Assembly: GCA_017554745.1 (NCBI GenBank)
Contig: JAFZHS010000008.1
Coordinates: 112,449-176,448, forward strand
Reading direction: 5' to 3'
DNA: 64,000 nt
From: Clostridiales bacterium
GTDB lineage: Bacteria; Bacillota; Clostridia; Saccharofermentanales; Saccharofermentanaceae
Notes under the pieces: model-generated
What the model was told of the DNA's origin: nothing
The model's input: only the letters and a program-made list of their open reading frames with translations
Databases searched by the model: none
Translations under genes and position numbers: made by a program
Shown: in pieces, positions 33,246 through 41,765 of the stretch
Numbering within the stretch: the stretch's first letter is position 1
Layout: every line of letters starts with the position of its first letter

Positions 33246-33845
33246 ATGGCAGATGAGTTTGATATGAAGTGGGAAGCTTTCGAAGCCAAGTGCAAGGGCT
33301 GCAATAACTGCGGCTTAAGAGCAGGCTGTACCAATGTCGTTATCTACAGGGGCAGCCGCAAAGCGCCTTTGATGATAATAGGCGAAGCGCCCGGCGAGAA
33401 CGAGGATATCCAGGGCCTGCCGTTTGTAGGAAGATCGGGCCAGCTTCTGCAGAATCTGTTGGGGAGCTACGGCTTTACGAGCAACGACTATCACATCTGC
33501 AACATTGCAAAGTGCCGTCCGCCCCAGAACAGACGTCCTACTCCCGAAGAGATACATGCCTGCAAGCCCCTCCTTGCCGAGCAGTTTATGCTGGTAAGGC
33601 CTAAGGTGATACTGCTCTGCGGCTCTACCGCTTACGAGGGTTTCTTCGGTACAAAGCCCGTCATGCATGACGTAAGGGGAGTCTTTATCGAGAAGAACGG
33701 CTATTACATCATGACCACTTACCATCCGGCTTATGCTCTACGCAACCCGGCCAACAAGATGCCGATCTATGAGGATATGGGCAAAGTCAGACAGAAACTC
33801 ACAGAGATAGGCGCCATGCCGCCTCTGGAGGCCGTGACGGAATAG
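33246..33845 (+). CDS. Type 4 uracil-DNA glycosylase (Fe-S)
   Basis: Removes uracil from DNA to start base excision repair. The family marks are the N-terminal cysteines CKGCNNC for the Fe-S cluster with further cysteines later, motif A GEAPGENED (about residues 47-55), GLPFVGRSGQLL, NIAKCRPPQNR and motif B TYHPAYALRNP. The length (199 aa) is typical of the family 4 enzymes and of the related UdgA group. The ribosome binding site is weak, and the gene probably shares a transcript with the Smr gene. Confidence 0.93.
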   Translation: MADEFDMKWEAFEAKCKGCNNCGLRAGCTNVVIYRGSRKAPLMIIGEAPGENEDIQGLPFVGRSGQLLQNLLGSYGFTSNDYHICNIAKCRPPQNRRPTPEEIHACKPLLAEQFMLVRPKVILLCGSTAYEGFFGTKPVMHDVRGVFIEKNGYYIMTTYHPAYALRNPANKMPIYEDMGKVRQKLTEIGAMPPLEAVTE

Positions 33846-33882
33846 TACTTCCCGGCGGCTCCAAAAAGAATTGCCAACTGTA

Positions 33883-33911
33883 TTGATTTTCAGAAATTGC
33901 TTTGCTATAAT
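33883..33911 (+). promoter_or_regulatory. tRNA promoter
   Basis: TTGATT (33883-33888), a 17-bp spacer and perfect TATAAT (33906-33911), 20 nt before the tRNA. Confidence 0.85.
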
Positions 33912-33931
33912 TCCTGAGTTGTAAAAAGCAT

Positions 33932-34005
33932 TGCCGAATTGTGTAACGGTAGCACACCGGTCTCTGACACCGTTTGTCAAGGTTCGAATCCTTGTTCGGC
34001 AGCCA
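33932..34005 (+). tRNA. tRNA-Gln (anticodon CTG), CCA encoded
   Basis: Acceptor arms TGCCGAA / TTCGGCA are fully paired, with discriminator G and an encoded CCA. The D loop has AACGGTAG, the anticodon loop is CTCTGAC (CTG, reading CAG), and the T arm is CAAGG-TTCGAAT-CCTTG. The first pair of the anticodon stem (27-43) is C-T, a mismatch; all other stem pairs hold. Confidence 0.93.
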
Positions 34006-34012
34006 AAAGATT

Positions 34013-34049
34013 AACCGCAGATTGCTTGATAAAGCGTTTGCGGTTTTTT
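34013..34049 (+). terminator. Terminator of tRNA-Gln
   Basis: AACCGCA / TGCGGTT stem with an inner GCTT / AAGC stem, followed by a T-run. Confidence 0.85.
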
Positions 34050-34145
34050 ATTTCCAGACAAGAAAAATTGATATTCTCCCCGCAATACTCAGGCAGCTGC
34101 TTATTTGTGGTATAAGTAATTATATTTTTCATTGGGGGTATATCT

Positions 34146-34376
34146 ATGCCGCACGTTGTCATTAAGTGTTTTAAAGGACGCACAGAAGAAGTTAAGCAGA
34201 AGTGCGTTGATAAGGTAGCTCAGGATGTTGCTGAGCTTATGGGATGCGATCTGTCTTCGGTATCGGTCTCCGTTAAGGAATTCGACAAGGAAGACTGGAA
34301 GCCCCAGGTATGGGATAAAGAGATCGCTCCTGAGATGGATTCTCTTTATAAAAAGCCCGGATATACATGTGATTAA
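34146..34376 (+). CDS. 4-oxalocrotonate tautomerase family protein
   Basis: A 76-residue tautomerase-fold protein. The N-terminal Pro after Met (MPHVVIKCFKGRTEEVKQK) is the catalytic base of this family once Met is removed. The family interconverts keto/enol forms of small acids; the natural substrate here is unknown. GGGGG lies before the ATG. It is a single gene between the tRNA and the GH9 gene. Confidence 0.9.
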   Translation: MPHVVIKCFKGRTEEVKQKCVDKVAQDVAELMGCDLSSVSVSVKEFDKEDWKPQVWDKEIAPEMDSLYKKPGYTCD

Positions 34377-34420
34377 TAATACTTTTATGTATCTATTTGG
34401 TAGGATTAGATTTTTCGTGA

Positions 34421-34429
34421 TGATATAAT
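34421..34429 (+). promoter_or_regulatory. Extended -10 promoter of the GH9 gene
   Basis: TGATATAAT (34421-34429), with a poor -35 box. Confidence 0.6.
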
Positions 34430-34466
34430 CCAAACGGTTAACAAATCCTTGAGGGGGAAGTTAGTT

Positions 34467-36695
34467 ATGAAGAAAAAAATCGTGAGTATGATCCTCGCTT
34501 GTTCCATGATCATCGGTGTAGCTTCCTGCAAGAAGGCAGATACTACAGATGTCTCTGATTCTTCAGAGTCTTCCGAGATCACCGAGACTACAAAAGACCC
34601 GAATTCCATTGTGGGAGAGAACCTTATCAAGAATGGTGATTTCTCTGATCCGGAACTTACATGGGGCACTTATTTCGAGGGCGGAAGCGGTGAGCTTTTT
34701 ATAAACGACAAACAGGAACTTCAGTTTGACATCCAGAAGCTCGGCAGTGTCAATTGGGCAAACCAGGCCAATTTTGACGGCTTCAGGCTCTATCAGGCAT
34801 GCGTTTATGAGATGCAGTTTGATGCTTATGCGACTGTTGAGCGTGATGTCGAATACAGGATCCAGATCAACGGAAGCGACTATCATCCGTACAATATCGA
34901 TACTATCCATGTAACGACTGAAGTACAGCATTTTGACTTCGTCTTTACGATGGAAGAAGAGACCGATCCGGCTCCCCGTCTTTGCTTGAATATCGGCTTC
35001 TTTGACGGATATGAGGACATGGGACCGCATTCCGTTATGTTCGATAATTTTGATCTGCAGTGCATTGACGATTCCGCTTATCTTGCAAGCAGCGGAAACG
35101 ATACTCCCATGATCAACCTTAACCAGATCGGATATCTTCCTGCAGCAGAGAAGGTAGCTGTCCTTAACGGTGATGCCATCGTTGATAAGGCTGCTGTTGT
35201 CGACGCGGCAACAGGAAGCACGGTATTCGAGGGCAGTGTCGGCGCAGCTTCACATAACGCTGCTACTGACAGAGACGAAGCGAGATTCGATTTCTCAAGC
35301 TTTACAACACCCGGTACATATAAGATCGTAGCTAACGGCATTGAGTCTTATGAGTTTGCGATCGGTGATGATGTTTACGATGAAGCATTCAAAGCGACAC
35401 TGCGTATGTTCTATATGCAGAGATGCGGTACAGAGCTTACAGAAGAGTATGCGGGCGTTCACGCTCATCCCGAGTGCCACACAGGCGAGGGCAAGATCTA
35501 TGGTACCGATACTCTTATCGATGTATCAGGCGGCTGGCACGATGCGGGCGACTACGGAAGATATGTTGTTCCGGGAGCAAAGGCTGCAGCTGACTTGATG
35601 CTCGCGTACACGCTCTATCCTGATGCATTTGATGACAGCCTCGGAATCCCCGAGTCCAATAACGGTATTCCCGATGTCCTTGACGAAGTTAAGTACGAGC
35701 TCGACTGGCTCTTCAAGATGCAGGCTCCCGACGGCGGCGTTTACCACAAGGTAACCTGCGTAGATTTCCCGGGCTTCGTTATGCCTGAGGAAGAGCAGAA
35801 CCAGCTCTTCGTAACTAAGCAGTCCACAACGGCAACAGCTGATTTTGCGGCAGTCATGTCTATGGCATCTTATGTTTATGAGACCATCGATGCAGACTAT
35901 GCCGATAAGTGTCTTGCTGCAGCCGTAAAGGCAGCTGAATATCTTGATGAGCATCCCGACTGCGAAGGCGCCAAGAACCCGATGGGAATCAAGACAGGTG
36001 AATATCCTGACGATAACGATATCGATGAGAGGCTCTGGGCTTATGCCGAGCTCTTCAAGGCTACAGGCAATTCAATGTACGATGACAAGTTCTGCGAGCT
36101 CATGGGCTCAGGAATCCCTTGTGCCGCAGATCTCGGCTGGCAGGGTGTAGGCGCATATGCTGGCTATGCTTATCTGTCTTCCGCTCCTACAGGCAAAGAA
36201 TATGATGCAGTCCTCAAGAGCTTTACCGGCGGTATCGATGCAGTAGAAAAAGCAGCTGCAACAGATGCTTACAATTCATCGCTTACCACTTATCCTTGGG
36301 GCAGCAACATGTCCATTGCAAACAACGCTATGTACCTGCTTCTCTACGATAATCTCAAGGGCGGCAAAGACGGTGACGCGGTAGCAAGAGAACAGCTCAA
36401 CTACCTGCTCGGCACAAACGGCACAGGCTTCTGCTTCCTCTCCGGATTTGGTACGGTATCTCCTACAAGACCTCACCACAGACCTTCACAGGCAACAGGC
36501 GTACCTGTTCCCGGCATGGTCGCAGGCGGTCCTGACGAGAGCCTCGAAGATCCGTATGCAGAGAATGTCCTTACCGGTACTGCTCCCGCTCTCTGTTATG
36601 CAGACAGCGACCAGGCTTACTCATTGAACGAGATAACGATCTACTGGAACTCTCCTGTAGTATTCCTTTTCGCGTACGTTGAGGTAAACAACTGA
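34467..36695 (+). CDS. GH9 cellulase, surface lipoprotein with CBM4-like and Ig-like domains
   Basis: Cleaves beta-1,4-glucan outside the cell. The lipobox gives lipidated Cys21, followed by a Ser/Thr/Glu linker, a CBM4/9-like module (about residues 50-200, NLIKNGDFSDPELTWGTYF), the CelD_N Ig-like domain (about 210-300, NLNQIGYLPAAEKVAVL) and a GH9 domain. Catalytic residues are Asp359 and Asp362 in GGWHDAGDYG and acid Glu722 in SLNEITIYWN. The CBM4-Ig-GH9 order resembles clostridial CbhA/CelK enzymes, but lipid anchoring replaces a dockerin. I start at ATG 34467, 9 nt after GGGGG. Confidence 0.94.
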   Translation: MKKKIVSMILACSMIIGVASCKKADTTDVSDSSESSEITETTKDPNSIVGENLIKNGDFSDPELTWGTYFEGGSGELFINDKQELQFDIQKLGSVNWANQANFDGFRLYQACVYEMQFDAYATVERDVEYRIQINGSDYHPYNIDTIHVTTEVQHFDFVFTMEEETDPAPRLCLNIGFFDGYEDMGPHSVMFDNFDLQCIDDSAYLASSGNDTPMINLNQIGYLPAAEKVAVLNGDAIVDKAAVVDAATGSTVFEGSVGAASHNAATDRDEARFDFSSFTTPGTYKIVANGIESYEFAIGDDVYDEAFKATLRMFYMQRCGTELTEEYAGVHAHPECHTGEGKIYGTDTLIDVSGGWHDAGDYGRYVVPGAKAAADLMLAYTLYPDAFDDSLGIPESNNGIPDVLDEVKYELDWLFKMQAPDGGVYHKVTCVDFPGFVMPEEEQNQLFVTKQSTTATADFAAVMSMASYVYETIDADYADKCLAAAVKAAEYLDEHPDCEGAKNPMGIKTGEYPDDNDIDERLWAYAELFKATGNSMYDDKFCELMGSGIPCAADLGWQGVGAYAGYAYLSSAPTGKEYDAVLKSFTGGIDAVEKAAATDAYNSSLTTYPWGSNMSIANNAMYLLLYDNLKGGKDGDAVAREQLNYLLGTNGTGFCFLSGFGTVSPTRPHHRPSQATGVPVPGMVAGGPDESLEDPYAENVLTGTAPALCYADSDQAYSLNEITIYWNSPVVFLFAYVEVNN

Positions 36696-36719
36696 CAGGA
36701 GCTGAATTAGTATACCTGC

Positions 36720-36766
36720 GGGGCCTGCTTGGACGGTGACGTTCAGGCGGGCCCTGTTTCTTTTTG
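36720..36766 (+). terminator. Terminator of the GH9 gene
   Basis: GGGGCCTG and CAGGCGGGCCC form an imperfect stem with a 16-nt loop, followed by TGTTTCTTTTT. Confidence 0.75.
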
Positions 36767-36809
36767 ATGTATAATTGTCGTAGAGTTTTTTCAGGAGGCG
36801 TACCGATTT

Positions 36810-37580
36810 ATGGATGCATCGTATTATGATCTGATCTTCAAGCGTAAGTCTTTCCACCGTTACGGTGAGCCGGACGGCAAGAAGATCTCGGAAGAAGAAC
36901 TCGATGAGATCCGCGGGATGTGGTATAAGTTCACGCCTCTTATTGAAGGGATCCGGACTAAGATCAAGATCGTTCCCGGCAGCCAGACGAGCTGCAACAG
37001 AGGCGAAGAGTACTGCATGCTCATTTACAGCGAGAAGAAGCCGGGATATCTTCAGAATATCGGTTATATAGGAGAGCAGCTCGATCTGTGGCTCACATCA
37101 AGGGGCATCGGACCTTTATGGTTTGGCGTAGGCAGGACGAAAGAAAGAAGATTCGAAGGCCTTGATTACGTCATCATGATGGCAATGAGGAAGATAGATG
37201 ATGATTCTAAATTCCGTACGCCGGGTGACCTTACGGATTTTAAGCGCGTAACTGCAGAAGAGATATGGGAAGGCCCTATGATCGAAGGCATCACGGATGT
37301 CGTAAGACTTACGCCTTCAGCATGCAATATCCAGCCCTGGAGAGTCATAAATAAAGAAGACGGCACGCTCGAAGTCTACCGCTACAGACGCCCCGGCAAG
37401 CACGGCATCATCCCGCCGTTCAGGCTTGCTTATTTCGGAAGCATCGATACCGGAATATTCCTTCTGTTCCTTGAGATGTGTCTTGAACACAAGGGTATAG
37501 CCTTTGAACGCGTCCTTACGCCTGATGACGGCAACTTCCAGAGACTTAATCTCAACGCTGTTTATAAGCTCAAGAACTGA
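36810..37580 (+). CDS. Nitroreductase-like flavoprotein
   Basis: Contains the nitroreductase-fold pattern: YDLIFKRKSFHRYG near the start (the FMN-binding KRKSxRxY motif), DLWLTSRGIGPLWFG, and LTPSACNIQPWRVI near the C-terminus (SxxNxQPW). Such enzymes use FMN and reduce nitro compounds, quinones or halogenated substrates; the substrate is unknown. A strong ribosome binding site (CAGGAGG) lies 11 nt upstream. A flavodoxin gene follows after 9 nt, a plausible electron partner. Confidence 0.85.
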   Translation: MDASYYDLIFKRKSFHRYGEPDGKKISEEELDEIRGMWYKFTPLIEGIRTKIKIVPGSQTSCNRGEEYCMLIYSEKKPGYLQNIGYIGEQLDLWLTSRGIGPLWFGVGRTKERRFEGLDYVIMMAMRKIDDDSKFRTPGDLTDFKRVTAEEIWEGPMIEGITDVVRLTPSACNIQPWRVINKEDGTLEVYRYRRPGKHGIIPPFRLAYFGSIDTGIFLLFLEMCLEHKGIAFERVLTPDDGNFQRLNLNAVYKLKN

Positions 37581-37589
37581 GGTAGACAT

Positions 37590-38078
37590 ATGAAGACTGC
37601 GATCGTTTATTATTCCATGCACGGCAACGTGCGCTATGTTGCGGAGAAAGTGGCAAAAGAGACAGGAGCAGACCTGATCGAACTGATCCCTAAGAAAGCT
37701 TATCCCGATAAGGGTATGAGACAGTTCATCTGGGGCGGCTCCGCAGTTACTTTTAAGAAGAAGCCTGACCTCGAGCCTTATGCGTTCAATGCTTCAGATT
37801 ATGATCTGGTCATCATCGGCACACCTGTGTGGGCAAGCAACTTCGTGCCTCCGCTCCGCACATTCCTCGAGGACAACGATCTGACCGGAAAGAAGATCGC
37901 CGTTATCGCGACCAGTGCCGGCGGCAATTCCGTTAAGTGTATCGAGGCAGTCAAGGAAGCAGTTAAAACGGATTCTCTTGTGGCTGTATTAAGCCTTCTT
38001 GAGCCTAAGAACCAGCCTTCTGAGGAGAAGGAAAAGCAGATCAGCGAATTCATAGAAACCATTAAGGCTCTGGGATAA
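37590..38078 (+). CDS. Flavodoxin
   Basis: A 162-residue flavodoxin with the FMN phosphate loop YYSMHGNVRYVAE (a variant of the T/SxTGNT loop), GTPVWASNFVPPLRTFL (ring-binding W) and ATSAGGNSVK. It carries electrons at low potential. The upstream nitroreductase-like gene is 9 nt away and probably co-transcribed. It is of the flavodoxin/WrbA-like type used in redox metabolism rather than nitrogen fixation. Confidence 0.9.
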   Translation: MKTAIVYYSMHGNVRYVAEKVAKETGADLIELIPKKAYPDKGMRQFIWGGSAVTFKKKPDLEPYAFNASDYDLVIIGTPVWASNFVPPLRTFLEDNDLTGKKIAVIATSAGGNSVKCIEAVKEAVKTDSLVAVLSLLEPKNQPSEEKEKQISEFIETIKALG

Positions 38079-38136
38079 GAACTCCGGGGATTATTCTGAT
38101 GTTTTGGAATAAGGATACAATGATCGAAAAAAGAAA

Positions 38137-38220
38137 TTCTACAAATGTAGAAAAATGTATTGACACGAAAATACTACAAGTGTAGAATGACCGCGTAAAG
38201 GAAATTCTACAAACATAGAA
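38137..38220 (+). promoter_or_regulatory. BlaI/CopY-like triple operator and promoter
   Basis: Three related sites: TTCTACAAATGTAGAA (38137-38152, perfect palindrome), CTACAAGTGTAG (38174-38185) and TTCTACAAACATAGAA (38205-38220, one good half). The first two contain TACAnnTGTA, the core of BlaI/MecI/CopY operators. The promoter is TTGACA (38160-38165)-17 bp-TAGAAT (38183-38188), and site 2 covers its -10 box. Confidence 0.8.
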
Positions 38221-38266
38221 CGACCTGATTCAAAATTGAAGATAACTCTTTTGGAGGAAAAATAAA

Positions 38267-39112
38267 ATGAAGCCAATTAAAAAGGTAATGCTGAATGGCA
38301 AAGCAATATTGCTCGCAGCAACTGTTCTTGCGGGTGCAGTCGCAGCCACAGGCTGTAACGCGCAGGTTAAGGCGAGCGGCATCTCTATTGACAGCGTTGA
38401 AGTGAACGCATCAGGAGACGAGAGTATTGATGTTACGGTAAATACCGTATCTGACAGATCGGAAAGCTCCGAAAATGAAATAACTGAGTCCATAACAAGT
38501 GAGCTTGTTTATTCGATCGATCTGGGATTAGGAGATCATTTCAGAGTTCCTCAGGTCAATATCGACACTGATGAGATCGCAAAACTGAATAATAAGATCG
38601 CTGATGATGTAAAGGAATTTGCTGCACTTGACCCCGATCCGACTTATGAATGTTCCTTTGTCGACTATGAAGTCTTCAACGGTATCAGCGGGATCTATTC
38701 GATCGTTATCGATCTCAATTATGACGGTTGGGGAGGCAATTACAAAGCGTTTACATTCAGCGCAGACGGACATGTACTGAGTAATTCTGAGGTCATCAGG
38801 CTTTTCGGAATATCTGACAACAGTTTTTACAATACCGTGAGAGCAGCTATCATGATCCCGGCAAGCGAATTAGAGTGCAATGGCCAGAAGGCGATTGTCG
38901 GCGGAATGGTAAACACTGATTATGAGTACGCTGACCTCGTGGACGAGAGTCTGTCCGGTCAGATCATCAATCTTTATATGCCCATAATGATCAACAACGA
39001 CGGAAAACTCTGTGTATGTCTGAATATTGTACCTATCGCTGATCCTCATGATAGCGAATATTTCTATACCGTACCGGAAGGTCAAAAGATCGATGTCGTC
39101 AGAGCAGGCTGA
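38267..39112 (+). CDS. Lipoprotein of unknown function under BlaI/CopY-type control
   Basis: The signal sequence ends in ATGC (lipidated Cys at about residue 30); then follow a Ser/Thr/Glu linker and a domain of about 200 residues with IYSIVIDLNYDGWGGNYKAFTFSADG type repeats that remind of RsiV/DUF3298-like proteins, a weak match. AGGAGG-like TTGGAGG is upstream of the ATG. The triple operator predicts induction by an envelope or metal stress, but no BlaI, BlaR1 or CopY gene is in the window. Confidence 0.75.
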   Translation: MKPIKKVMLNGKAILLAATVLAGAVAATGCNAQVKASGISIDSVEVNASGDESIDVTVNTVSDRSESSENEITESITSELVYSIDLGLGDHFRVPQVNIDTDEIAKLNNKIADDVKEFAALDPDPTYECSFVDYEVFNGISGIYSIVIDLNYDGWGGNYKAFTFSADGHVLSNSEVIRLFGISDNSFYNTVRAAIMIPASELECNGQKAIVGGMVNTDYEYADLVDESLSGQIINLYMPIMINNDGKLCVCLNIVPIADPHDSEYFYTVPEGQKIDVVRAG

Positions 39113-39146
39113 TAGATCAATCAGACAAATAGGAATAGGGAACCGC

Positions 39147-39180
39147 AAGGGGCGTCTTTAAGGGCGCCCCTTACTTTTTT
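39147..39180 (+). terminator. Rho-independent terminator
   Basis: AAGGGGCG / CGCCCCTT stem with a 10-nt loop, followed by ACTTTTTT. Confidence 0.92.
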
Positions 39181-39248
39181 ATTGCCCCGGATTGTTTTTT
39201 CCTTTAATATATTCACGGCGTAACTTTGGGTTATAAGGATGGTTTCCG

Positions 39249-39962
39249 ATGAGAAAAATACTGGTTGCAAATGACGACGGCATTACCTCTGAAGGTATTG
39301 TAAGGCTTGCTGAACTTGCCAAGAAATTCGGCGAAGTGTGGGTGGTAGCTCCTAATAAGCAATTCAGCGCAATGTCTCATGCGGCAACATTCTGGGAACC
39401 TCTTGATGTATGGCCTGTGGATTTTCCTGTTGAAGGTGTTTACGCATATGCGACCTCCGGTACACCTGCAGACTGTGTCTGCGTCGGAATAAATGCTGTC
39501 ATGCCCGAGAAGCCCGATGTCGTTTTCTGCGGCATCAACCGCGGGTTTAATATCGCTTCTGATATCCAGTATTCCGCCACTTGCGGAGCCGCATTTGAGG
39601 CGGCAAGCCACCACGTTCATACGATAGCTTTTTCAGAGCATCACAACGCGCCTCACGACGTTACCGATAAATATATCGAGCAGCTCGCAGCTGAACTTAT
39701 AGATGCGCCATTAGGCGTTAATGAGATATGGAATGTCAACTTCCCCGGATGCACAGTCGAAGAGTGCAAGGGCATCAAGTACGACTGCAAAGTATCGCAG
39801 GATGACTTCTATGCGGGCGGTTACAATGTCATCTCAAAAGACGGTGACAGAGTATCTTATCAGATAGATTTTGCTCGCAACTGGTTCGGCTCGGAAGGCA
39901 CTGATCTCGGCGCGATCATCGGCAATTATGTCTCTGTAGGCAAAGTTAAGAACTACAGCTGA
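39249..39962 (+). CDS. surE: 5'/3'-nucleotidase SurE
   Basis: A metal-dependent nucleoside monophosphate phosphatase. The hallmark N-terminus ILVANDDGITSEGI has the metal-binding DD pair. APNKQFSAMSHA, SGTPADCVCVGI and GINRGFNIASDIQYSATCGAAFEA follow as in the family. It is 237 residues, close to the usual length. The DUF1295 gene begins 2 nt after the stop, so the two are in one operon. Confidence 0.96.
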   Translation: MRKILVANDDGITSEGIVRLAELAKKFGEVWVVAPNKQFSAMSHAATFWEPLDVWPVDFPVEGVYAYATSGTPADCVCVGINAVMPEKPDVVFCGINRGFNIASDIQYSATCGAAFEAASHHVHTIAFSEHHNAPHDVTDKYIEQLAAELIDAPLGVNEIWNVNFPGCTVEECKGIKYDCKVSQDDFYAGGYNVISKDGDRVSYQIDFARNWFGSEGTDLGAIIGNYVSVGKVKNYS

Positions 39963-39963
39963 T

Positions 39964-40821
39964 ATGGATAAAGTAAGGAACAGCAAGCCCCTCAGTATCC
40001 TGATAATAACGGTTATCTATATTGCTGCGTCCTGCCTTGGAATTTGGCTCTATTTTCTTCTTCCGTTTGCTTTCTGGCTTAACCTTCTTATTGCTGATGC
40101 AGTAGCTACATTATTCGTATTCTCTTTCAGCGTGGTCTTCAAAAATGCTTCGGTCTACGATCCTTACTGGAGCGTTCAGCCCATAGTGATCCTCGTATGC
40201 TTTGCGTGGCATTACCGTCTGACTTCAGCGACGATACTTCTCCTTATCTCGGTTATTTACTGGGGCATCAGGCTCACAGGCAACTGGGCTTATACTTTCG
40301 GAGGCTTGGGGCACCAGGACTGGCGTTATACCAAGCTTAAGAACGAGAACGGAAAGCTATATCCTTTCATCAATCTGACGGGCATCCACATGATGCCTAC
40401 GCTTATCGTCTATATGTGCACGCTCCCTGCGGTTTTTGCCATAAGGGAAGAAGTCAGCGCCAATATCGGAAGTTATATCGGTATGGCTGTCTGCATCGGG
40501 GCTGCCACGTTGCAGCTTTTTGCTGATACGCAGATGCATAAATACAGGGCAAAAGGCGAGCACGGCCTTATCCGCACAGGTCTTTGGAAATACGCAAGAC
40601 ACCCGAATTACTTAGGTGAGATAACGATGTGGTGGGGTGTCGCTATACAGGCGGTATCTGTCAGCCCGGAGCGCTGGTGGCTTATAGCGGGCGCTGTTGC
40701 CAATACTGCATTGTTCTTTACGGTAAGTATTCCTTTAGCTGATAAGAGGCAGTCTGCAAAGCCCGGTTATGCCGAGTATAAAAAGAGTACGAGAAGCCTT
40801 TTGCCTATTCCTAAAAAGTGA
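39964..40821 (+). CDS. DUF1295 membrane protein (steroid 5-alpha-reductase-like fold)
   Basis: A 285-residue membrane protein with seven or eight helices and the family signature GLIRTGLWKYARHPNYLGEI near residue 200, shared by DUF1295, isoprenylcysteine methyltransferases and 5-alpha-reductases. DWRYTKLKNENG before it is also typical. The reaction in bacteria is not known. It is coupled to surE. The stop abuts the stop of the convergent lipoprotein gene with no spacer and no terminator. Confidence 0.9.
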   Translation: MDKVRNSKPLSILIITVIYIAASCLGIWLYFLLPFAFWLNLLIADAVATLFVFSFSVVFKNASVYDPYWSVQPIVILVCFAWHYRLTSATILLLISVIYWGIRLTGNWAYTFGGLGHQDWRYTKLKNENGKLYPFINLTGIHMMPTLIVYMCTLPAVFAIREEVSANIGSYIGMAVCIGAATLQLFADTQMHKYRAKGEHGLIRTGLWKYARHPNYLGEITMWWGVAIQAVSVSPERWWLIAGAVANTALFFTVSIPLADKRQSAKPGYAEYKKSTRSLLPIPKK

Positions 40822-41619
40822 TTACTGAAGCCAGATAAGACCGCTGTTGGGGCTCCTGAACTGTTCGAAAGGAGCTGAGAAAACAGTGTTGTCATCGGGA
40901 CTGTTGGTGATAGACCAGACGCTGTAAGCGATGGCTACCGCATCGTTCCATGAGCAGATGCTGCGCTGGCCGCCTACGAAATATGTGCATTCATCGTAAT
41001 GACGCTCAAAGTGGAACTGTACCATGCCGTGGGCCGGATTGGTGTCGGCATCGTCAAAATAAGGCAGGGTAAAGTCGTTCTTCAGGTATTCGAAAGAATA
41101 CATTGATACCTGGCGTCTGTCGTTATCCGGGATATCTTCAATATACTCGCAGATGATAAACACAGATCTGTAATCGCCGAAGTCCTTTTGGAACCAGTTT
41201 GAGTGACCTATCTTGGTCTGTTCCGGATCTTTCTCGTTTGCTTCGACAAGATCGGCATAGGTGTACTGGCCCTTCTCAAGCCAGCCGAGATCGGATGTCA
41301 GCTTGTAAAGCTCGAAAACATCTCCTTCAGAAGTGTGGGTGATGTAATCGTCCATGTTGACGTTCATGGTGATCTCCATCTCGTAATCACGGCCTTCGTA
41401 GATCGTATATGTATATTCCTTGGTAAAATCGGGAGCCGGCTCGGTCTCTTCCGTGGTCTCAGTAGGAGTGGGCACCGGTGTGGGCGTTGCGGAGGTGGTG
41501 GCAACGGTGATCTCAGACGTGTCCGTAGGATCCGGCTCTTTCTTGCAGGAAGCCAGGCAGGCACACAAAGAAGAGATAAGCGCAAGGCTGATCAGCTTTT
41601 TTGCAAGTCCGGAACTCAT
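40822..41619 (-). CDS. Lipoprotein of unknown function
   Basis: The signal peptide ends in LASC (lipidated Cys25), then a Thr/Pro/Glu-rich linker (residues about 30-65) and a globular domain of about 200 residues with aromatic-rich beta segments. I do not recognise the family. It is a lone gene facing the surE-DUF1295 unit. AGGAGG lies 11 nt before the ATG, rather far but acceptable. Confidence 0.78.
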   Translation of the reverse strand: MSSGLAKKLISLALISSLCACLASCKKEPDPTDTSEITVATTSATPTPVPTPTETTEETEPAPDFTKEYTYTIYEGRDYEMEITMNVNMDDYITHTSEGDVFELYKLTSDLGWLEKGQYTYADLVEANEKDPEQTKIGHSNWFQKDFGDYRSVFIICEYIEDIPDNDRRQVSMYSFEYLKNDFTLPYFDDADTNPAHGMVQFHFERHYDECTYFVGGQRSICSWNDAVAIAYSVWSITNSPDDNTVFSAPFEQFRSPNSGLIWLQ

Positions 41620-41765
41620 ACCGTCTGTCGTCCTCCTCTATTTATTTTCACGCAAATAATATCACGAATCCTTGAGTATGTTCATAACCCAATGAACGAA
41701 TTGGCCGGAAGAGGGCATCGGATAATTATGGTAAAATAACAAAAAATATAAGGGGGACAGGGAAA

